NCBI RefSeq assembly: GCF_016616425.1
Contig: NZ_CP067101.1
Location: 558,001-622,000, forward strand
Direction: 5' to 3'
DNA from: Bradyrhizobium diazoefficiens
GTDB taxonomy: Bacteria; Pseudomonadota; Alphaproteobacteria; Rhizobiales; Xanthobacteraceae
Length of the DNA: 64,000 nt
In this document: positions 1 to 8,192 of the stretch, in pieces
Layout of the letters: each line of letters begins with the position of its first letter
Numbering within the stretch: the first letter of the stretch is position 1
Translations under genes and position numbers: made by a program
The notes under the pieces: generated by a model
The model's input: only the letters and a program-made list of their open reading frames with translations
What the model was told of the DNA's origin: nothing
The model's database searches: none

Positions 1-508
1 GCGCCACGATATCGATCACGCGTGCAGAAAGGTCTTTCCGCGTCGGATCGTCGATCTCCATGCGAAAGCGCTGATTTGGAAAGAGCGGCGTGAGGTTGTC
101 GAAATTGACCTTGTGCTTGGCCTTTTCCGGGTCCTCGAAATTGAGCGTGTTGACCTTCAGCAGCGCGAAGTAACGCTCGCCCTCTTTCGGGCTGCGGATA
201 TGGCCTTCGATGGTGTCGCCGGTGCGAAGGCCGAAACGGCGGATCTGCGAAGGCGAAACGTAGATGTCGTCGGGACCCGGCAGATAATTCGCATCGGGCG
301 AGCGCAGGAAGCCGAAGCCATCGGAGAGCACCTCGACGACGCCTTCGCCGACGATGTCGGTTTCGGCGAGCGCAAGCTGCTTGAGGATAGCGAACAGCAG
401 CTCCTGCTTGCGCATGGTGCTGGCATTTTCGACCCCGTTCTCTTCCGCGAACGAGACCAGCTCGGCCGGGGTTCTCGACTTGAGGTCCTGTAGTTTGATT
501 TCCCGCAT
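1..508 (-). CDS. rho: Transcription termination factor Rho, N-terminal part (cut by window edge)
   Basis: Rho is the hexameric RNA-dependent ATPase that terminates transcripts. About 169 N-terminal residues are visible, starting [18 protein letters not shown], the usual Rho N-terminal helical domain. A cold-shock-like RNA-binding region follows, with the characteristic stretches [20 protein letters not shown] and [10 protein letters not shown] at about residues 63-93. The ATPase core lies beyond base 1. The ATG at 508-506 is the only start that gives the canonical N-terminus. The next gene upstream on the same strand is hemJ, the common alphaproteobacterial order hemJ-rho. Confidence 0.97.
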   Translation of the reverse strand, partial: MREIKLQDLKSRTPAELVSFAEENGVENASTMRKQELLFAILKQLALAETDIVGEGVVEVLSDGFGFLRSPDANYLPGPDDIYVSPSQIRRFGLRTGDTIEGHIRSPKEGERYFALLKVNTLNFEDPEKAKHKVNFDNLTPLFPNQRFRMEIDDPTRKDLSARVIDIVA

Positions 509-757
509 TGGGGTGGTCCTGTGAGGTAACCTTGGAAAGGGGGGCGCGAGGGGGCTGTGAATGCGGACGTGAGAAGAGAAGGTCCGCAGGTCTGGCAAGG
601 TTAAGTGCCGGAGAGGCTTCAAACCTGATGCGGTGTCCGGCCTCTGAAAAGCTCAGACACAACCACATCCGCCTGCGTTGGGTGGGATATCGACAATATA
701 GAAAATCGCTCCCGGCTCCGCAAGCCGAAGCGCTGAGCGATTTGCGAAGCGCCTTGC
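509..757. other. hemJ-rho spacer / rho leader
   Basis: This 249-base stretch separates the hemJ stop from the rho start. No protein is supported here on either strand. Its length would allow a separate rho promoter or a long leader of the kind used for Rho autoregulation in other bacteria, but I could not pick out a confident promoter. Confidence 0.4.
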
Positions 758-1192
758 CTAGAACGGCTTCACGATCACCATAATGACGATGAAAATCATC
801 AGGACGGTCGGCACCTCGTTGATAATTCGGTAGAATTTCTGGGTCCGCGGGCGCCGGTCGGCGGCGAAATCCTTCAGCCAGCGGGAAAAAAAGCCGTGAA
901 CCGCCGACATCGCCAGGACCAATGCCAGTTTTACGTGCAGCCAGCCGGATGAAAACCAGTGGCCGGACCAGGCGAGATAGAGCCCGGCGAGCCAGGTCAC
1001 GATCATGGCAGGGTTGATGATGGCCTTGAAGAGCCGGCGTTCCATGACCTTGAACGTTTCCGACTGCTTCGAGCCGATCTCGGCCTCGGAATGATAGACG
1101 AACAGCCGCGGCAGATAGAGCATGCCCGCCATCCAGGAGATGACGGCAATCACGTGCAGCGCCTTAATCCAGAGATAGACGTCTTCGAACAT
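758..1192 (-). CDS. hemJ: HemJ-type protoporphyrinogen IX oxidase
   Basis: HemJ is the membrane oxidase that converts protoporphyrinogen IX to protoporphyrin IX, the penultimate step of heme synthesis. The 144-residue protein has the family length and four predicted membrane spans at about residues 9-30, 57-75, 83-104 and 124-143. The first holds the conserved stretch LHVIAVISWMAG with the family histidine, followed by RLFVYH. The ATG at 1192 gives the usual MFEDVYLWIKALH start. rho lies downstream on the same strand. In many relatives hemE precedes hemJ; here the upstream DNA has no gene. Confidence 0.95.
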   Translation of the reverse strand: MFEDVYLWIKALHVIAVISWMAGMLYLPRLFVYHSEAEIGSKQSETFKVMERRLFKAIINPAMIVTWLAGLYLAWSGHWFSSGWLHVKLALVLAMSAVHGFFSRWLKDFAADRRPRTQKFYRIINEVPTVLMIFIVIMVIVKPF

Positions 1193-1649
1193 TTCATGCG
1201 TCCGGATTTCTGCCGAGCGAAAGGAATTGGGGATAGTAAGAATTCGTTAAGGTCTCGCCGTGCACACATATCCGTCCGTAGCGCCTTCCTCAAATCTAGA
1301 ATCTTAGATTCTTAAGGTTTGAGTCTATGTGACCGTGGATTGGACTCACACAATTCCGTCCGCAAGTTCACGCGCGCTTGTTCACACTCATCTACATATC
1401 CCTGATCGCTCTGGGCGCTCTGCAAAAAGTCGGCCAGCTCAAAGGCTTGCTCCTTTCTGTCGGCAGCTTATCAAGGGGGTTATCCGCGCAATCCCGTTTC
1501 CGGCCCGGCGGGCCGGCGAACTTGTTCTGACGGGCAGCGGTGTGAAGAAAATTGGCCGTTGTCCCGCCCCTGGTGTCGCGCATCCCTTTCCGAGGGGTTA
1601 AGCTCCACAGAAATCCACAAACCGCCCTGCCTTCATACAAAGAGTTTTT
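1193..1649. other. Gene-free region between hemJ and the PPDK regulator; candidate oriC or regulatory region
   Basis: This 457-base divergent spacer holds no supported gene. It contains a nested inverted repeat at 1289-1323 and weak DnaA-box-like words: TTGTTCACA at 1378-1386 (one mismatch to TTATNCACA), AAATCCACA at 1611-1619 and TTATCCGCG at 1480-1488 (two mismatches each to TTATCCACA). Isolated TTAA half-sites lie near 1247, 1312 and 1598. In Caulobacter and Sinorhizobium the chromosomal origin lies next to hemE in this neighbourhood, which is why I mention oriC. The box matches are poor, so this is a position-based suggestion. Confidence 0.35.
1289..1323. repeat. Nested inverted repeat
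   Basis: Two pairs of perfect arms are nested: CTCAAA (1289-1294) with TTTGAG (1318-1323), and AGAATC (1298-1303) with GATTCT (1307-1312) around TTA. The element is AT-rich compared with its surroundings. It sits 97 bases upstream of the hemJ start. It could be a regulator site, part of an origin, or a hairpin in a leader RNA. Confidence 0.75.
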
Positions 1650-2489
1650 GTGCCGACCTCGAACAATTATTTCCACCTGCACCTCGTCTCCGACTCCACC
1701 GGCGAGACCCTGATCACGGTTGCGCGCGCGGTCGCGGCGCAATACGCCAACGTGACCCCGGTCGAACACGTCTATCCGCTGGTGCGCAGCCAGAAACAGC
1801 TCGATCGCGTGCTCGACGAGATCGAGGAGGCGCCGGGAATCGTGCTGTTCACGCTGCTGGAGAAGGATCTGGTCTCCAGGCTCGAGGACAAGTGCAAGGG
1901 GATCAACGTTCCGAGCCTGTCGATCATCGGCCCGGTGATGCAGCTGTTCGAAGCCTATCTCGGGGCTGCGACCACGGGCCGCGTGGGCGCCCAGCACGTC
2001 CTCAACGCGGAATATTTCAAGCGCATCGACGCCTTGAACTACACGATGATCCACGACGACGGCCAGCATGTCGAAGGCCTCGACGATGCCGACGTCGTCC
2101 TGGTCGGTGTGTCCCGCACCTCGAAAACGCCGACGTCGATTTATCTCGCCAATCGTGGCATCCGCACCGCCAACGTGCCGCTGGTTCCGGGAATTCCGGT
2201 GCCCCCGCAATTGGAGACGCTGACGCGGCCGCTGGTCGTCAGCCTGCATGCCACGCCAGAACGCTTGATCCAGATTCGTCAAAATCGTCTGCTCTCCATG
2301 GGGGCGGAGTCTGGCAGCGACACCTACACCGACAAGCAGTCGGTCACTGAGGAAGTCGCGTTTGCGCGCAAGCTCAGCGCCAAGCATGATTGGCCGCTGC
2401 TGGACGTTACGCGTCGCTCGATCGAGGAAACCGCGGCAGCGATCATGAAGCTCTACAGCGATCGCCAGCGCAACCGGCCTTCCGAGTAG
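1650..2489 (+). CDS. Pyruvate, phosphate dikinase regulatory protein (PDRP/PSRP, DUF299)
   Basis: This family has bifunctional serine/threonine kinase and phosphotransferase activity on PPDK or PEP synthase, controlling the pyruvate/PEP interconversion. The 279-residue product starts with a GTG codon. It carries the opening [10 protein letters not shown] (residues 12-21) and the family P-loop GVSRTSKTP at residues 153-161. Whether the target here is PPDK or PEP synthase cannot be told from this window. It opens a plus-strand run: maf begins 8 bases after the stop, followed by coaE and dnaQ. Confidence 0.93.
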   Translation: MPTSNNYFHLHLVSDSTGETLITVARAVAAQYANVTPVEHVYPLVRSQKQLDRVLDEIEEAPGIVLFTLLEKDLVSRLEDKCKGINVPSLSIIGPVMQLFEAYLGAATTGRVGAQHVLNAEYFKRIDALNYTMIHDDGQHVEGLDDADVVLVGVSRTSKTPTSIYLANRGIRTANVPLVPGIPVPPQLETLTRPLVVSLHATPERLIQIRQNRLLSMGAESGSDTYTDKQSVTEEVAFARKLSAKHDWPLLDVTRRSIEETAAAIMKLYSDRQRNRPSE

Positions 2490-2497
2490 TTTTCGCG

Positions 2498-3106
2498 ATG
2501 GGTCTGTGGCTCGGCAAATCTCCGTTGATCCTGGCCTCGCAAAGCAGCGCGCGAAAGATGCTGCTGGCCAATGCCGGGCTCGAGTTCAAGGCGATCACCG
2601 CCGATATCGACGAACGCGGGATTCAAGCCGCTTCGGAGCTCTCGAATCCGCGCGAGATCGCTCTGCTGCTGGCGTGCGAAAAGGCCAAAGCGGTCTGCGC
2701 CAGTTATCCCGGGAGCTACGTGATCGGGGCCGATCAGACACTGGCTCTGGGCAACCGTCTCTTCAACAAGCCCGCAGGTCGTCAGCAGGCATTGGCGCAA
2801 TTGCGCGATCTCGCCGGCAATCACCACGAGCTGAATTCCGCGGTGGTCGTGGCGCATGACGGGGAGATTGTTTTCGAAGACGTCTCGATCGCCCGCATGA
2901 CCATGCGAGAGATGACCGAGGATGAGCTTTCAGCCTATCTGGACGCTGCCGGCGAAGCCGTCACGACCAGTGTCGGCGCCTATCAGCTTGAAGGGCTGGG
3001 CATCCATCTGTTCGAACGCATCGAGGGCGACCATTTCACCATTCTCGGTCTGCCGTTGCTGCCGCTGCTTGCATTCCTGCGGCGCCAGCGGCTAGTTGCC
3101 GTGTAA
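2498..3106 (+). CDS. maf: Maf family nucleoside triphosphate pyrophosphatase
   Basis: Maf proteins hydrolyse non-canonical or modified nucleoside triphosphates to the monophosphate and pyrophosphate. The 202-residue protein shows the nucleotide-binding opening [17 protein letters not shown] (about residues 11-27), the GADQTLALG segment and the [12 protein letters not shown] segment near the C-terminus. The GADQ form resembles the YceF (7-methyl-GTP) branch more than the dTTP/UTP branch, an inference from motif memory. The ATG at 2498 is chosen over an upstream start because upstream residues overlap the previous gene. Confidence 0.9.
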   Translation: MGLWLGKSPLILASQSSARKMLLANAGLEFKAITADIDERGIQAASELSNPREIALLLACEKAKAVCASYPGSYVIGADQTLALGNRLFNKPAGRQQALAQLRDLAGNHHELNSAVVVAHDGEIVFEDVSIARMTMREMTEDELSAYLDAAGEAVTTSVGAYQLEGLGIHLFERIEGDHFTILGLPLLPLLAFLRRQRLVAV

Positions 3107-3129
3107 ATGACGGAGATGGCTGCAGGCTG

Positions 3130-3729
3130 ATGCGGATCCTGGGACTGACCGGCTCGATCGGGATGGGAAAATCCACCACCGCGAAACTGTTCGCGGAGGC
3201 GGGCGTGCCGGTCTACGATGCCGATGCTGCCGTGCATCAGCTTTATCAGGGCGAGGCCGCGCCCGCGATCGAGGCCGCCTTCCCGGGCACCACCGTGGGC
3301 GGCAAGGTCGATCGGGCAAAACTGTCTGCGCGCGTGGTGCATGATCCTGCCGCGATCAAGCAGCTCGAGCAGATCGTCCATCCGATGCTCGGCGCCTCCC
3401 GGCAAAAGTTCTTCGCCGAGGCCGAAGCCGCCAACGCGCCGGTCGTGGTCCTGGATATCCCGCTGCTGTTCGAGACCGGGGGCGAAAAAAGGGTTGATGC
3501 CGTGGTCGTGGTCTCGACCTCGCCGGAACTCCAGCGTGAGCGGGTGCTGGCGCGCGGCACCATGGACGAAGCGAAGCTCGACGCGATCATCGCCAAGCAG
3601 ACGCCGGACGCCGAAAAGCGCCGGCGGGCCGATTTCGTGGTGGATACGTCACACGGACTTGAGCCGGTGCGCGCGCAAATCGCGCACATCCTGGCCGAGG
3701 TCGTTAAGATGCCGCAGCGGCGGGCCTGA
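3130..3729 (+). CDS. coaE: Dephospho-CoA kinase
   Basis: CoaE phosphorylates dephospho-CoA, the last step of coenzyme A synthesis. The 199-residue product starts [16 protein letters not shown], containing the Walker A loop. It also has the [10 protein letters not shown] stretch and the [13 protein letters not shown] region typical of the family (about residues 107-119). It follows maf by 23 bases. In several relatives aroE sits between maf and coaE; there is no room for it here. A second CoA-pathway gene, coaA, lies at 16228. Confidence 0.96.
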   Translation: MRILGLTGSIGMGKSTTAKLFAEAGVPVYDADAAVHQLYQGEAAPAIEAAFPGTTVGGKVDRAKLSARVVHDPAAIKQLEQIVHPMLGASRQKFFAEAEAANAPVVVLDIPLLFETGGEKRVDAVVVVSTSPELQRERVLARGTMDEAKLDAIIAKQTPDAEKRRRADFVVDTSHGLEPVRAQIAHILAEVVKMPQRRA

Positions 3730-3770
3730 TTCGCCGCCTCACACGGCTCCCAAGACACGACTTTTAAGAC

Positions 3771-4487
3771 ATGCGTGAAATCGTCCTCGACACCGAAACC
3801 ACCGGCCTCGACCCGCTTCGCGGCGATCGCCTGGTGGAAATCGGCTGCGTCGAGATCTTCAACCGCATGCCGACGGGTCAGAGCTTTCACGTCTACATCA
3901 ATCCTGAACGGGACATGCCGGCGGAAGCGTTCGCGGTGCACGGACTGTCCGCCGAGTTTCTGGCGACGAAGCCGTTGTTCCACGAGATCGTGGACGAGTT
4001 CCTGGAATTCATCGGCGATGCACCGCTGGTGATCCACAACGCCTCGTTCGACATCAGCTTCATCAATGCCGAGCTCGACCGTATCAAGCGCGCGGCGGTT
4101 CCGCGCGAGCGGCTGGTCGACACGCTGCTGCTGGCGCGTCGCAAGCATCCCGGCGTGTCCAACCGGCTCGACGATCTCTGCTCGCGCTATGCGATCGACA
4201 ACTCACACCGCACCAAGCACGGCGCGCTGCTGGACGCCGAGCTGCTGGCCGAGGTTTATGTCGATCTGGTCGGGGCGCGGCAGTCTCAGCTGCTGCTGGC
4301 TTCGGAAGCTCAGGAGATTCGCGTCAATGCGGCTGGCGATGCGCCGCGGCGGCAGCGCCTGGTGCCGCTTGCGCCGCGGACTTCGGACGCCGAGCGCGAG
4401 GCCCACCGGGCCTTCATTGCGACGCTCGGCGACAAGGCGATCTGGAACGAGTATCTCGTCGTTCCAGCTGCCGCTTCGACAGGCTAG
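3771..4487 (+). CDS. dnaQ: DNA polymerase III epsilon subunit (3'-5' proofreading exonuclease)
   Basis: DnaQ provides proofreading in the replicative polymerase core. All three exonuclease motifs are visible in the 238-residue protein: ExoI DTETTGLD (residues 7-14), Exo[14 protein letters not shown] (about 87-98) and Exo[21 protein letters not shown] with the catalytic histidine and aspartate. The C-terminal part is the usual linker to the alpha subunit. Its TAG stop overlaps the stop of the convergent secB by two bases (shared CTAG at 4484-4487). Confidence 0.96.
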   Translation: MREIVLDTETTGLDPLRGDRLVEIGCVEIFNRMPTGQSFHVYINPERDMPAEAFAVHGLSAEFLATKPLFHEIVDEFLEFIGDAPLVIHNASFDISFINAELDRIKRAAVPRERLVDTLLLARRKHPGVSNRLDDLCSRYAIDNSHRTKHGALLDAELLAEVYVDLVGARQSQLLLASEAQEIRVNAAGDAPRRQRLVPLAPRTSDAEREAHRAFIATLGDKAIWNEYLVVPAAASTG

Positions 4488-4972
4488 GCTTGGCCGGTCT
4501 GACCACCCTGAGCGGCCATTTGCCGCTCCATGTTCTGGCGATAGAGACCGACGAAGTCGACCGGATCCAGCATCAGGGGAGGGAACCCGCCGTCGCGCAC
4601 GGCGGTCGCGATGATCTCGCGGGCGAACGGGAACAGCAGGCGCGGGCATTCGATCATGACCAGCGGATGCAGATTCTCCTTAGGCACGTTGGCGATGCGG
4701 AACACGCCGGCATAGGCAAGCTCGAACGAGAACATGATTTTGCCCGCGGCCTCGGCCTTGCCTTCGACCGACAGCGTCACCTCGAACTCCTGTTCGCTGA
4801 GATTGTTGGCGCTGACATTGATCTGGATGTTGATCTGGGGCGGCTGGCTCTGCTGCTGGAGTGAGCTGGGCGCGTTCGGATTTTCGAACGAGAGGTCCTT
4901 GGTATATTGCGCCAGCACGTTGAGCTGGGGAGCCTGGGCCGCCTCGGGAGGGGTGCCGTTACCGTTGGTCAT
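4484..4972 (-). CDS. secB: Protein-export chaperone SecB
   Basis: SecB is the tetrameric cytosolic chaperone that holds preproteins unfolded and passes them to SecA. The 162-residue protein has the alphaproteobacterial N-terminal lead, then [18 protein letters not shown] and the core [23 protein letters not shown]. The segment [20 protein letters not shown] near residues 109-128 is highly characteristic. The stop overlaps that of dnaQ. Transcription begins in the 4973-5384 spacer, divergent from the Tim44-like gene. Confidence 0.97.
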   Translation of the reverse strand: MTNGNGTPPEAAQAPQLNVLAQYTKDLSFENPNAPSSLQQQSQPPQINIQINVSANNLSEQEFEVTLSVEGKAEAAGKIMFSFELAYAGVFRIANVPKENLHPLVMIECPRLLFPFAREIIATAVRDGGFPPLMLDPVDFVGLYRQNMERQMAAQGGQTGQA

Positions 4973-5384
4973 GAGAGTCTCTCCTTACCCGATTGGGGCT
5001 GAATTTCGCGGCGGTTGGCTAACATAGGGCCGCCTCGTTCCACAAGGACGAACGGTCCTTGGACAAGGTATCCGGGTCGTGCCCGCCGCTGTGACGTTCA
5101 CTGGCCTTTTCCGCCAAGCTACGCCTTAAACGATTGAAGATGCGCGATTTCCGGCCAGGATCGGGTTTCCCCTTAAGCATAAAACGCGCTACACTCGACA
5201 CTGTGCCAAAAGGCGCCATTGGCCGGGCTAGATTTCGTGCCTACATCCCATGGACCTGACGTGGACCTAAAATGGTGATGTAGACTTGCCGTTCCCGTAT
5301 GGAACGGTCTACTGGCCGGATCGATTTTCTCGGCGACGACCCCAAAGCGAAGACCCAGAGCAAAGACCAGAAAGCGAATACGAC
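4973..5384. other. Divergent spacer between secB and the Tim44-like gene
   Basis: This 412-base stretch should hold the promoters of secB and of the Tim44-like gene. A 66-codon minus-strand frame exists within it but has no domain signal or ribosome-binding site and is not accepted. Some alphaproteobacteria carry fxsA here; I find no FxsA-like frame. Confidence 0.5.
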
Positions 5385-6092
5385 GTGGACATCTACACCA
5401 TCATCTTCCTGGCGCTGGCGGTCTTTATTTTTCTGCGGCTGCGCAGCGTGCTCGGGCAGCGCACCGGCAATGAGCGGCCGCCGTTCGATCGCTCCGCTGC
5501 CCGCAATGCGCTGGGGGGTGCCCAGGACAACAAGGTCGTGACCATGCCGGGCAAGGTGATTGACCAGGCCCCGTTGGCTCCGACGGCCGAGCCGGCCCTG
5601 CCCTCCGACCGTTGGAAGGGCCTGACCGAGCCGGGCACTGCACTGGCACAGGGCCTCGATGCCATCGTCGACAAGGATTCCACGTTCGACCCGCGTCATT
5701 TCATCTCGGGCGCCCGCGGCGCCTACGAGATGATCGTGCTGGCCTTTGCCAATGGCGACCGCCGCGCGCTGCGCGATCTGTTGTCGTCGGACGTTTATGA
5801 CAGCTTCGACGCCGCGATCAGGGAACGCGAGAAGAACGAGCAGAAGACCGAGACCCGCTTCGTCTCGATCGACAAGGCCGAGCTCGTCGGCGCCGAGCTG
5901 CGCGACCGTACCGCCCAGCTCACGGTCCGTTTCGTCTCGCAGATGATCTCGGCCACCCGAGACAAGGCCGGCAACATCGTTGACGGCAGCGCCGACACGG
6001 TCGCCGATATCACCGACATCTGGACTTTCGCCCGCGACATCACCTCTCGCGATCCGAACTGGAAGCTGGTTGGCACCGGAAGCGCGAATTAA
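5385..6092 (+). CDS. Tim44/TimA-family membrane-associated protein
   Basis: This is the bacterial relative of mitochondrial import motor subunit Tim44; its role in bacteria is thought to be in the envelope but is not settled. The 235-residue product starts at a GTG and reads VDIYTIIFLALAVFIFLRLR, one N-terminal membrane span followed by a short linker. The Tim44-like domain fills about residues 95-233 (FISGARGAYEMIVLAFANGD through WTFARDI). A longer frame opens at 5286, but its extra 33 residues precede the membrane span and look non-coding. mltA follows directly. Confidence 0.88.
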   Translation: MDIYTIIFLALAVFIFLRLRSVLGQRTGNERPPFDRSAARNALGGAQDNKVVTMPGKVIDQAPLAPTAEPALPSDRWKGLTEPGTALAQGLDAIVDKDSTFDPRHFISGARGAYEMIVLAFANGDRRALRDLLSSDVYDSFDAAIREREKNEQKTETRFVSIDKAELVGAELRDRTAQLTVRFVSQMISATRDKAGNIVDGSADTVADITDIWTFARDITSRDPNWKLVGTGSAN

Positions 6093-7608
6093 GGCCTTTC
6101 TGAAGAACAGCGCGACGACGCTTTGCGCAGGCGTCGTTGTGCTGTCGTCGTTTTCGCTCGGCGCCGAGGCGGCGCGGCGCCACTACCGCAGCCATCACCA
6201 TCATCGTCCTGAAGCGCCTACGACCCCGCCGCGGGCTTTGCCCTATCCGCAGCTTCCTCTGCCGTTCGAGATTCCCGGCGCGCAATATTTGCCGCTGGCC
6301 TGGGCGGACGTGAAAGGCTGGAGCGACGACGATCATCTCGCCGCCTACAAGACATTCCGTGCCAGCTGCCGGTCGATCAACGCGCAGACCGGCGCGGCCG
6401 AATCCAAAGCCCTTGGTGCGTCGCTGAGGGAGCCCTGCCGGGCTGCCAAAAGGCTTGAGCTCACCGACGATGCCAAGGCGAGAACCTTCTTCGAGAAGAA
6501 TTTCGCGCCGCTGCGGATCTCACGCCTCGGCGAGCCCGACGGGTTCGTCACCGGCTATTATGAGCCGGTGCTGGACGGATCGCGCACGCAGACCGACGTC
6601 TACAATGTTCCGGTCTATCGCCGGCCCTCGAATCTGTTCGTGCGCGGCTACAAGCAGGATTCGGTGAGCCTGCCCAACAAGGGCCCGGTCTATCGCAAGA
6701 TCGGCCGCCGCAAGCTGGTGCCCTATTACGACCGCGGCGAGATCGAGGACGGCAAGATCGCCGGCCGCGGGCTCGAGATCGCCTGGCTGAAGGACCCGAC
6801 CGATCTGTTGTTCGCGCAGATCCAGGGCTCGGCGCGGATCAAGTTCGAGGACGGCGGCACGGTCCGGCTGAACTACGACGCCTATAACGGCTATCCCTAC
6901 ACCGCCGTTGGGCGCGTCCTGATCGAGCGCGGCATCATTCCGAAGGAAGAGATGTCGATGCAGAAGATCAGGGAGTGGATGGCGCAGAATCCTGATGGCG
7001 CCAAGGAGGTGCGCCGCCAGAACCGCTCCTACATCTTCTTCCGCGAGGTCAACCTGTCCGACAAGGACGAGGCGGTCGGCGCGCAGGGCATTCCGCTGAC
7101 GGCCGGCCGCTCGATCGCGGTCGACAAGTCCCTGCACGTCTACGGTACGCCGTTCTTCATCGAGGGCGAACTGCCGATCGATTCGGAGCGCTCGAAAACC
7201 CCGTTCCATCGGCTGATGATCGCGCAGGATACCGGTTCGGCCATTATCGGGCCTGCCCGCGCCGATCTTTATTTCGGCGCCGGCGCGGACGCCGGCCGCA
7301 TCTCCGGCCGGCTGCGCCATCCCATGCATTTCGTGATGCTGGTGCCGAAGGGCCTTGATCCCACGGCACGGGGCGTGCGGCTGCCGGTGCCTGACCCGCG
7401 CCCCTCGGAGAAGATCGCAAAGCTGTTTCCCCAAACCGATCCGGGGAGGGAGACCGCGAAGCCGGCAGCTGTCGCCGGTTCCACGGAAACCAAGAACGAT
7501 ACGGTCGCCATTGCCGGTCCGGTCCCGCTGCCCGCGCCGCGTCCCGCAATCGAGCCCGTTCGCGAACCGCAGCGGCCGGCGAAGAAACGTTCCCATCGGC
7601 AGCAATGA
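6070..7608 (+). CDS. mltA: Membrane-bound lytic murein transglycosylase A
   Basis: MltA cleaves the MurNAc-GlcNAc bond of peptidoglycan with formation of 1,6-anhydroMurNAc. The frame has an N-terminal signal-like stretch (TTLCAGVVVLSSFSLGAEA). The MltA barrel domain follows (GEPDGFVTGYYEPVLDGS onward), then the C-terminal 3D domain with QDTGSAIIGPARADLYFGAG and conserved aspartates. The start is uncertain: no ATG lies near the signal peptide. I chose a TTG at 6070, five bases after GGAAG, overlapping the previous gene; a CTG at 6100 is possible. No lipobox is visible, unlike E. coli MltA. The C-terminal tail is proline-rich. smr overlaps the stop. Confidence 0.9.
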   Translation: MAPEARIKAFLKNSATTLCAGVVVLSSFSLGAEAARRHYRSHHHHRPEAPTTPPRALPYPQLPLPFEIPGAQYLPLAWADVKGWSDDDHLAAYKTFRASCRSINAQTGAAESKALGASLREPCRAAKRLELTDDAKARTFFEKNFAPLRISRLGEPDGFVTGYYEPVLDGSRTQTDVYNVPVYRRPSNLFVRGYKQDSVSLPNKGPVYRKIGRRKLVPYYDRGEIEDGKIAGRGLEIAWLKDPTDLLFAQIQGSARIKFEDGGTVRLNYDAYNGYPYTAVGRVLIERGIIPKEEMSMQKIREWMAQNPDGAKEVRRQNRSYIFFREVNLSDKDEAVGAQGIPLTAGRSIAVDKSLHVYGTPFFIEGELPIDSERSKTPFHRLMIAQDTGSAIIGPARADLYFGAGADAGRISGRLRHPMHFVMLVPKGLDPTARGVRLPVPDPRPSEKIAKLFPQTDPGRETAKPAAVAGSTETKNDTVAIAGPVPLPAPRPAIEPVREPQRPAKKRSHRQQ

Positions 7609-8192
7609 AGCGATCGTCTCGTCCGCCCGTGCTGGAGCCTCGCCCCTCGCCGCGCCGCCGTGCGCTGAGCGAGGAGGAGCGCGAGCTGTGGGACGTTGTT
7701 GCCAAACAGGTCAAGCCGCTGAGGAAGCTTCGCGCGCCGAAGGCGCCGGCCGCGCCGCGTCCGGAATCATCAGCCGCTGCGCCGACCGTACGGCCAGCAT
7801 CATCGCCGCGGCCCATTGCCGCAGCGCCGGCGCCGCGTCACGCGAAGGCCGTTCCGCCCTTGGCGCCGCTCGGCAAGCGCGAGCGGACAAAGCTGTCGCG
7901 CGGCCGTCGCGAGATCGAGGCGCGGCTCGACCTGCACGGCATGACCCAGATGCGCGCCCATCGTGCCTTGTCTGGCTTCCTGCACCGCGCCCATCACGAC
8001 GGCCTGACCTTCGTGCTCGTCATCACCGGCAAGGGCCGCGGCGGCGGCGAAAGCGGCGTGCTCCGCCGCCAGGTGCCGGAATGGCTGAGCCTGCCGGAAT
8101 TCCGCGCCTTTGTCGTCGGTTTCGAGACGGCGCATATCGGCCATGGCGGCGAGGGCGCGCTGTATGTCCGGATTCGCCGGGCGAGGGTCTAA
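7605..8192 (+). CDS. Smr/MutS2-type domain protein
   Basis: The 195-residue protein has a basic, alanine/proline-rich N-terminal half and a C-terminal Smr domain (about residues 100-192). The domain contains LDLHGMTQMRAHRALSGFL and VITGKGRGGGESGVLRRQVP, the LDLHG and TGKG motifs of Smr nucleases or nucleic-acid-binding proteins. Its specific role is unknown. The start overlaps the mltA stop as ATGA, pointing to translational coupling in a Tim44-mltA-smr operon. Its TAA stop overlaps the TAG stop of the convergent membrane protein gene. Confidence 0.9.
   Translation: MKRSSRPPVLEPRPSPRRRALSEEERELWDVVAKQVKPLRKLRAPKAPAAPRPESSAAAPTVRPASSPRPIAAAPAPRHAKAVPPLAPLGKRERTKLSRGRREIEARLDLHGMTQMRAHRALSGFLHRAHHDGLTFVLVITGKGRGGGESGVLRRQVPEWLSLPEFRAFVVGFETAHIGHGGEGALYVRIRRARV

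Noticed and set aside
5019..5219. 66-codon minus-strand frame in the secB-Tim44 spacer, checked as a possible fxsA remnant
   Set aside because: No hydrophobic spans as expected for FxsA, no ribosome site and no recognisable motif.
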